From Phoronis ovalis (taxonomy: Eukaryota > Phoronida > Phoronidae), in NCBI GenBank assembly GCA_028565635.1, contig JAOXYB010027911.1, forward strand, positions 1-15,372: a stretch of 15,372 nt of DNA, read 5' to 3'. Position numbers and translations under genes: made by a program. The notes under the pieces were generated by a model, which had not been told where the DNA came from, made no database searches, and worked only from the letters and a program-made list of their open reading frames with translations. This document shows positions 11,801-15,372 of this stretch, piece after piece (position 1 is the first letter of the stretch; every line of letters begins with the position of its first letter).

Positions 11801-14800
11801 GAGGTATTATTTTCAAGGTTACTAATTATGATGGGGGGTATTTATTTTAGCCCCAGGGGTGGGTTTCTCAAAATATTAAGTCTAATATTTCAATGCGTTT
11901 ATGATTAAAGTTAGACTAAATTTAGACTTACGATAACTTAAGACAAATACTCGCCGTAAGATAGCTCACTCTGGGAGTGGATTTCTTGAAGCTTTCTTAC
12001 GATGAGCATCGTCTAAGTCTATTGTCAAGTCTGAACTTAGTCTAAATTTAATCATAAACGCATTGTTAATTTAAAGTTATGATACTATATAGGTTTCGAG
12101 AAACTGAACCCTGTGCTTACCACAAGATATGGTATTAGCAAGAGATTAAACTGTGATAAATGTTTAGTTTCACTGAATAGACATATTTTGAATAGACATC
12201 CATTACTACCAGTACCTGTTCCAGTACCAGTACCAGTACCACTAAGGTTTTTCTAATCCTCTATATTTGTATATTTCAGATGAGTTTGGGCAGCATCGTT
12301 CACCTTGGTTTTGTTTTATGCCTTCCTTTTGGGGTTTAAGCAAGGTAGAATCTGATGAAGAGATGCATATTCGTGTTGGACGCAGTTTGTCTGCTAAAAA
12401 GTATGATCAAGAGGGGTCAAGAATGGCTGCGAATATAGAACCTGTACCTGCTAACATGAGAAACAAAGCTGTTCTCAGGTGGGTCTCTTAAACATAAACT
12501 CACAAACCTGTATATATTCATATGCTTGTCAAAATGGATATTAACTGAAACCTTTTTTTTGAAATCAGAGAAGTCAAAATGGCACAGAGATATTTGAAAA
12601 AAAGTACAGATTTGAATTGTTTGAATATAGCAATTTTGAATTTTTTTTTACTGTGGCCTGAGTTAGCATTAATATTAGGCTGGTGACAGGTGATGCACAT
12701 TGCTTGTTGTTTCTGATTCAACAGATAACAGACAGCTCAATAGCTTTTGACTGTTATTAGGGACAGATTAATATTTTTGTAAGTCATCACATTGTAGCTT
12801 AATTATGTAATATTCAGATAGGTAGGCTATTGAGACTGACTCATCAAAGGTAATTTACCAAAGCAACATTGAGAGACACCTGTATCCAGCCTGCTTTTAG
12901 CACATAAAAATCAGGCCCAAGTTGAAAAACATTTTATTATCCAAAAATTGCTACATTCAAGTAATCAAATTTGTGCATTTTCAAATACCTCTTATGTGCC
13001 GTTTTGACAGATTTGATTTAGTTTTTCATAAAAATTTTTTTTTAAATGCTTTAATAAGTTAAAAACCCAGTTTATATCCATTTTGAACAAGCCTGTAATA
13101 TATTTTTTTATGCATAAATATATCAAATGTCTTGTGACCTCTTATGATAATGATTGAATATTGTGTATGTCAAATTTTTGTATGACATGATTAGAAATCA
13201 TCACACTCTGATATTTCATATTATTGTTCTGACTTCCAATTAAATATTGAGCTCCTTTAAAATTAACAAAGTATGTTATTATTGTTGTTGTTTGATTCCT
13301 GTACACATCTCCTTCCATCAGTGACAATGAAATGTATTCTTTTTAGTTTACACAACATCAAAAAACAGTTTGCTGTTAAAGAGGAAGGGAAGAAAGTGCA
13401 TAAAAATGCTGTAGATGGTAAGTCTTCTTGTTTACTAGTTGATGGAGCATTTAATCCCCAGCCAAGAAAGTTGTGGAGGGCAGTAATTTTTAAATGAATT
13501 ACAACTTTAGCATATCATTCTGTCATAATTTGAACTGCTAGAAAAAAATAAAGTGACGAGTTAAATCAACAATGCTGCAACAGAAAATGGCAGTTCAACA
13601 CCATGGGAGTTTAGAGGGCAACTGCGTCTGTAACAGCTAGTTATTATAGTCTTTTAAGATTTGTTTAAATAATTATGTTGTATTAGAGTTTTGTAAATTG
13701 ATTGTTTCAGATCAGTAATTAAGCCAGATATTCAGCATCTGGCTGCAATGACTCGAATAAATAGACCCCTTTGTTAGTATTAAAATCATCACTATAAACA
13801 TAATTATAAAGTAACATGATTATAGATTGTTGGCATGTTCCTGTTGGATTTAAGGATTCTTTAATGTGTAATGAGTAGATTCATCTTACATATACAAAAA
13901 CTTTTACTTTCATCTTTTGTTCTATATGCAACAAACTGTCCAAATGCAATTGTTATAGGCCTCTGGTAAGATTTTAGATATCATCTTGATTTTTACAGGT
14001 ATGTCATTGGACATATATGAAGGACAAATTACAGCTTTATTAGGCCACAATGGTGCTGGAAAAACTACTCTTATTAACATGTTGACAGGACTCATGAGAC
14101 CTACAAGTGGACAAGCCACAATATATGGACTAGTAAGTGTGACGTTATGTTGATGTAGGTATTTGGAATTTTAAGAGGAATAACGTGCCAGAAATGGTAA
14201 TAACCAAAAATATAATTTCAAAATATAAAGAGCTAATAATACATGACATATAAAAAATATGTATTGTACTCAAAATCCAACTCAAAGTGTGCTTTCGCTG
14301 CTTGTCTTTGTCTGTTTTCTCTTCAACGCAAACTTCTGTTTTGATAAAGCATGTCTATATCGTCTGATCTTCTTGTTTGGTATGCCTATGTCGATCTATT
14401 TATGCTGAGGTCCTACGATGCAAAGAACTCCCTGACATCGCTCTAGCCAGGTGGAACTTATGTAAATTATACTAAAACAATGTACTATAGCTAATGAATT
14501 CATAGGTATGTGTTGCTATTTATATACTGTATTGTGACAGTAAGTACCCGGCTATTATGCCTTACATATACCTAAAACAATAAATAGGGAATGTATCCTA
14601 CTGGCATGTGCATGAAGCCCAAATAAGCCTGTTCAGAGCCTATGAACTCTTACGAAATAAAATTACTTTTGAATATTTGACATATGAGCACTTACATATC
14701 CTCAAAGAATCAGTACCATGACATAATAATACAGTGTCAAATAGTGTTTTGAGACAAACTGATATTTGAAATTTTCATGTCAAACATTTTTCAAATATCA

Positions 14801-15151
14801 GCATAGATAATAGATCTGTTGTTGAAAAATATTGTAGCCTTAGTACTTAATAAATCTACAACAGGTAGAAACAGGTATTTTTAAATTTACCTTCTGAAGT
14901 GTGATTGAACAGTTCTGACAAGCTCTGAATGTAGCAATTTTTAAGAAGTGTTGAGAATTTGATACCTTGAACAATTTTATGATTTATGCTTGTTGCAGGA
15001 CATTAATGACGAAGATGATATGACAAAGATAAGACATTTTACTGGTGTTTGCCCTCAGCAGAATGTCTTACTTGAAGAGCTCACCTGTTACGAACATCTA
15101 TATGTCTATGCAAATCTGGCTGGAGTCCCACCTGAGAGCATAGAAAAAGCA
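5708..15151 (+). CDS. ABC transporter subfamily A (ABCA5/ABCA3-like), 5' half, ten coding exons; gene continues past the window
   Basis: Coding parts are 5708-5800, 8159-8549, 8940-9046, 9277-9503, 9721-10078, 10782-10935, 12280-12478, 13347-13417, 13999-14132 and 14999-15151. They total 1887 nt, or 629 codons with no stop, and every intron is GT-AG. The predicted order is: cytoplasmic N-terminus (1-32), TM1 (33-48), exoplasmic domain (about 50-225) with sequons at N76, N101, N119, N133, N140 and N201, TM2 (226-251), the conserved [15 protein letters not shown] loop (252-266), TM3-TM6 (about 278-437), linker, then NBD1 with Walker [10 protein letters not shown] (549-557) and Q-loop CPQQ (596-599). 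Known ABCA full transporters have about 1600 or more residues and move lipids, with ABCA5 and ABCA3 in lysosome-related membranes; lipid transport here is inferred. The short exoplasmic domain and the GF-LQ-D-AI motif favour ABCA5. The MPSFW linker and CPQQNVL region look more like ABCA3. Signature, Walker B and the second half are missing only because the window ends. Confidence 0.93.
6092..7583. mobile_element. Long-arm fold-back element, about 1.5 kb, in intron 1
   Basis: Bases 6092-6388 and 7282-7583 are reverse complements over about 300 bases with moderate divergence. Shared blocks include CAACCAG-ACTGACAGCAC, GCAATTACTCAAATTATC, TTTTTCTCAGTATCAAGATC, GTACAATATTCA-GAATAC and ATAGTTTAATGCGT. 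The centre (6389-7281) has only short open frames, at 6578-6673 and about 6893-7090 on the plus strand, and no recognisable transposase. Outer limits are uncertain: both sides also carry an outward AAAGTGGGTACC-type motif (6023-6034 on plus; about 7854-7865 on minus), so the full element may span about 6000-7890 with the 33-bp array inside its right arm. No target-site duplication was identified. Confidence 0.8.
7486..7507 (+). repeat. Short GGGTAT hexamer repeat
   Basis: Three consecutive GGGTAT-type units lie in the right arm of the fold-back element and are absent from the matching place in the left arm, so they arose after the arms diverged. Confidence 0.75.
7652..7836. repeat. 33-bp tandem array, about six degenerate units
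   Basis: Units of the form TTAGGGGTGTTTTTT recur at about 7657, 7688, 7722, 7752, 7785 and 7820, spaced 30-35 bases with a mean near 33. On the minus strand one frame keeps an 11-codon period (for example [33 protein letters not shown]), with stops in the later units. On the plus strand an open frame runs through as repeated KGVFF-like units. The array is followed by ACATGGGTACCC and CCCCTGGGAT (7850-7889), shared with the decayed copy near 1214-1373. It is repetitive DNA in an intron and not an ABCA exon. Confidence 0.8.
7986..8022 (+). repeat. Short ATAAGC direct-repeat cluster
   Basis: GCCATAAGC occurs twice, and ATAAGC-type hexamers occur four times within about 37 bases of intron 1. Nothing suggests a specific role. 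Confidence 0.6.
8159..8549 (+). CDS. ABCA exon 2: TM1 and most of the first exoplasmic domain
   Basis: This exon encodes residues 32-161 plus one base. It opens with a hydrophobic segment ([17 protein letters not shown]) that joins exon 1 in phase 0 exactly where ABCA proteins go from SSxQ into TM1. The rest is hydrophilic, with N-X-S/T sequons at residues 76, 101, 119, 133 and 140, as expected for a lumenal or extracellular domain. The acceptor is tgttccag and the donor gtatga, leaving phase 1. An open frame runs past the donor to 8671, but that tail is intron read-through because exon 3 continues the family similarity. Confidence 0.93.
8550..8939 (+). other. ABCA intron 2, nothing further seen
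   Basis: This is a 390-bp AT-rich intron with GT-AG ends. No repeat or RNA gene was recognised. Confidence 0.85.
8940..9046 (+). CDS. ABCA exon 3: exoplasmic domain, GF-LQ-D-AI motif
   Basis: The exon encodes residues 162-197. It contains C164 and C174, a possible disulphide pair, and the stretch [15 protein letters not shown] at 183-197, which matches the conserved block before TM2 in ABCA5 and ABCA3. The acceptor is atactttag and the donor gtacat. It enters in phase 1 and leaves in phase 0. At 36 codons it is too short to appear as a long open frame and is recognised by homology and splice phase. Confidence 0.9.
9277..9503 (+). CDS. ABCA exon 4: TM2 and the EKERK coupling loop
   Basis: The exon encodes residues 198-272 and two bases of W273. 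A sequon lies at N201. A hydrophobic segment at about 226-251 is TM2. It is followed directly by [16 protein letters not shown], the charged cytoplasmic loop ending in M-x-M-G that is diagnostic of ABCA transporters and couples the membrane domain to NBD1. The acceptor is catttttag and the donor is a strong gtaagt, in phase 2. Confidence 0.94.
9721..10078 (+). CDS. ABCA exon 5: TM3-TM5 and start of the next re-entrant/TM segment
   Basis: The exon encodes residues 273-392 and is almost entirely hydrophobic. Predicted spans are 278-298, 306-329, 336-357 and a weaker one at 374-390. Between spans is [17 protein letters not shown] (325-341), the conserved ABCA motif with S-x-F-F-x-K-A-x, which is closest to the ABCA3 version. 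The acceptor is tatttttcag and the donor gtaagc after TGG, in phase 0. Intron 4 before it is the shortest in the gene at 217 bp. Confidence 0.95.
10079..10781 (+). other. ABCA intron 5, contains a MITE-like element
   Basis: This is a 703-bp intron with a gtaagc donor. About a third of it is the repeat at 10459-10704. The remainder is AT-rich with no recognisable feature. Confidence 0.88.
10459..10704. mobile_element. Diverged, shorter relative of the 743-1094 fold-back element
   Basis: The ends TAGTCCTGCAT and ATGCAGGACTA are inverted repeats, extended by ACCCTACT and AGTAGGGT. Order and sequence follow the 743-1094 element: CCCTACTAT, AGCCTA-GGCTT, GTAGG, then CTA-CCTTCA-GCAT-TG-AATAGCATA (10547-10570 compared with about 831-858), then an AGAGGAAT-like block, and a right arm with GCATGACC and AGTAGGGTCAT. 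It is about 100 bp shorter and its internal hairpins are partly degraded. No clear target-site duplication is seen. Confidence 0.75.
10782..10935 (+). CDS. ABCA exon 6: last span of the first transmembrane domain
   Basis: The exon encodes residues 393-443 plus one base. A polar loop at 398-416 is followed by a hydrophobic span at about 417-437 that ends in ALYFDKVLP. This corresponds to the family motif at the end of TM6 (Y-x-D-x-V-x-P-G-x-F-G), which exon 7 completes. The acceptor is tatattttcag and the donor gtaagt, in phase 1. The right end of a MITE-like repeat lies 77 bases before the exon. Confidence 0.93.
11677..11724 (+). repeat. 24-bp tandem duplication
   Basis: Two adjacent units share TCTGGGAGAAAGGCATG and end in TGTAAAG and CGGAAAG respectively. 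It is a recent local duplication. Confidence 0.85.
11854..12113. mobile_element. 260-bp palindromic MITE-like element with CAGGG...CCCTG ends
   Basis: The left end (11854-11950) and right end (about 12035-12113) are imperfect inverted repeats. Shared blocks are CAGGG, GTTTCTC-AAA, the exact CAATGCGTTTATGATTAAA and TAGACTAA. Several AAGTCT / AGACTT motifs occur inside. A second internal copy of the terminal motif (GGATTTCTTGAA near 11979-11990) suggests an imperfect nested structure. There is no open frame, so it is non-autonomous. CAGGG ends are common in hAT-type elements, but no 8-bp target duplication is visible, so the superfamily is not assigned. Confidence 0.75.
12209..12242 (+). repeat. 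CCAGTA hexanucleotide microsatellite
   Basis: About five CCAGTA-type units, one changed to CCTGTT, end 37 bases before the acceptor of exon 7. The polypyrimidine tract downstream is intact. Confidence 0.85.
12280..12478 (+). CDS. ABCA exon 7: linker between TM6 and NBD1
   Basis: The exon encodes residues 444-509 and two bases of S510. It starts with [19 protein letters not shown], the conserved post-TM6 stretch seen in ABCA3 (PWYFFIMPSYW) and, less closely, in ABCA5. A hydrophilic linker with acidic and basic residues follows. [14 protein letters not shown] then resembles the ABCA5 run-in to NBD1 (IEPVSSEFVGKEAI). The acceptor is atatttcag and the donor gtgggt, in phase 2. A (CCAGTA) hexanucleotide run lies just upstream in the intron. 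Confidence 0.93.
12479..13346 (+). other. ABCA intron 7, nothing further seen
   Basis: This is an 868-bp AT-rich intron with poly-T runs. The minus-strand open frames at 12518-12721 and 13142-13327 have no recognisable similarity and are taken as chance. Confidence 0.85.
13347..13417 (+). CDS. ABCA exon 8: first strand of NBD1
   Basis: This short 71-nt exon encodes residues 510-533. The sequence [20 protein letters not shown] fits the first beta strand and A-loop of an ABC domain, with F518 in the place of the aromatic residue that stacks on the ATP adenine. The acceptor is tctttttag and the donor gtaagt, in phase 1. The call rests on the phase match with exons 7 and 9 and on alignment with ABCA proteins (I-x-K-x-Y/F). 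Confidence 0.88.
13418..13998 (+). other. ABCA intron 8, nothing further seen
   Basis: This is a 581-bp intron with gtaagt and cag ends. No repeat or RNA gene was recognised. Confidence 0.87.
13999..14132 (+). CDS. ABCA exon 9: NBD1 Walker A
   Basis: The exon encodes residues 534-578. [18 protein letters not shown] is the textbook ABCA Walker A block, with GHNGAGKTT at 549-557 and K555 as the phosphate-binding lysine. [17 protein letters not shown] follows, the conserved segment leading to the Q-loop. The acceptor is tttttacag and the donor gtaagt, in phase 0. All nucleotide-contacting residues visible here are intact. Confidence 0.97.
14133..14998 (+). other. ABCA intron 9, nothing further seen
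   Basis: This is an 866-bp intron between the Walker A and Q-loop exons. It has no recognisable repeat family and no additional coding exon, since the phase-0 join gives continuous NBD1 sequence. Confidence 0.87.
14999..15151 (+). CDS. ABCA exon 10: NBD1 Q-loop
   Basis: The exon encodes residues 579-629. It contains [19 protein letters not shown], in which Q598 is the Q-loop glutamine and the following stretch matches the ABCA consensus CPQ-x-x-x-L-x-x-x-L-T-x-x-E-x-L. The acceptor is cttgttgcag and the donor gtaagt, in phase 0. The next exon should carry the LSGGQ signature and Walker B. It is not present before 15372. Confidence 0.95.
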
Positions 15152-15372
15152 GTAAGTTTTTTTCTTTAAAATCTGAAAGATTACATCTTTTTCTTTAATT
15201 TCCGGAATACCAGGATTTGTTGGGAATAATTAACAATTAGGTTAAAATTTTGGTCAAATCCAATCTCCAACACATTGAAACTTTTTGCTGCTTATCCTAT
15301 CTATAGGATATACAGCATAGGTATCGTCTTTGACGTGATAATTTTCAATATTGTTTATTTTAAAGAAATTCC
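15152..15372 (+). other. Start of ABCA intron 10, cut by the window edge
   Basis: The donor gtaagt at 15152 opens an intron whose acceptor is outside the window. Nothing else is seen in the 221 bases present. Confidence 0.85.

Larger units (their letters stand above)
10936..12279 (+). other. ABCA intron 6 (1344 bp), with repeats
   Basis: This AT-rich intron holds a 24-bp tandem duplication, a CAGGG-ended palindromic element and a CCAGTA microsatellite just before exon 7. The short open frames at 11242-11445 and 11592-11825 show no coding character. Confidence 0.85.

Noticed and set aside
13922-14119. Minus-strand open frame opposite the Walker A exon
   Set aside because: It is the antisense shadow of exon 9 and has no similarity of its own.

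Overview
This window looks like nuclear DNA of an invertebrate animal. It is AT-rich, its one recognisable gene is split into small exons by GT-AG introns, and the non-coding DNA carries several fold-back or MITE-like repeats. The gene is typical of animals. A lophotrochozoan such as a mollusc would fit the intron sizes and repeats, but the sequence alone does not settle the phylum. There is no sign of bacterial, plasmid or phage organisation.

The only well-supported gene is the 5' half of an ABC transporter of subfamily A, on the + strand. Ten coding exons between 5708 and 15151 join in a consistent reading frame into 629 codons. They encode an N-terminal cytoplasmic stretch, TM1, a short glycosylated exoplasmic domain, TM2-TM6, the linker, and the start of nucleotide-binding domain 1 (Walker A and Q-loop). 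The ABC signature, Walker B and the whole second half must lie beyond 15372. The short first exoplasmic domain points to the ABCA5/ABCA3 type, not the ABCA1/ABCA4 type. I could not decide between ABCA5 and ABCA3, so no symbol is given.

Layout: 1-742 has no gene and carries an 11-bp triplication. 743-1094 is a fold-back element with nested hairpins. 1214-1373 is a decayed copy of a minisatellite-bearing repeat. 1374-5690 is AT-rich with no supportable gene and probably holds the promoter and any 5' non-coding exon. Exon 1 is at 5691-5800. Intron 1 holds a fold-back element of about 1.5 kb with arms of about 300 bp (6092-7583), then a 33-bp tandem array and its conserved tail (7652-7890). Exons 2-5 are clustered at 8159-10078. 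Intron 5 holds a diverged relative of the 743-1094 element (10459-10704), and intron 6 holds a palindromic element with CAGGG/CCCTG ends (11854-12113). Exons 6-10 run from 10782 to 15151.

No new multi-gene system is visible. The features most worth a second look are the repeats: two related nested-hairpin elements, a long-arm fold-back whose arms share a conserved reading-frame tail, and a 33-bp array that keeps an 11-codon period and recurs elsewhere in the window.
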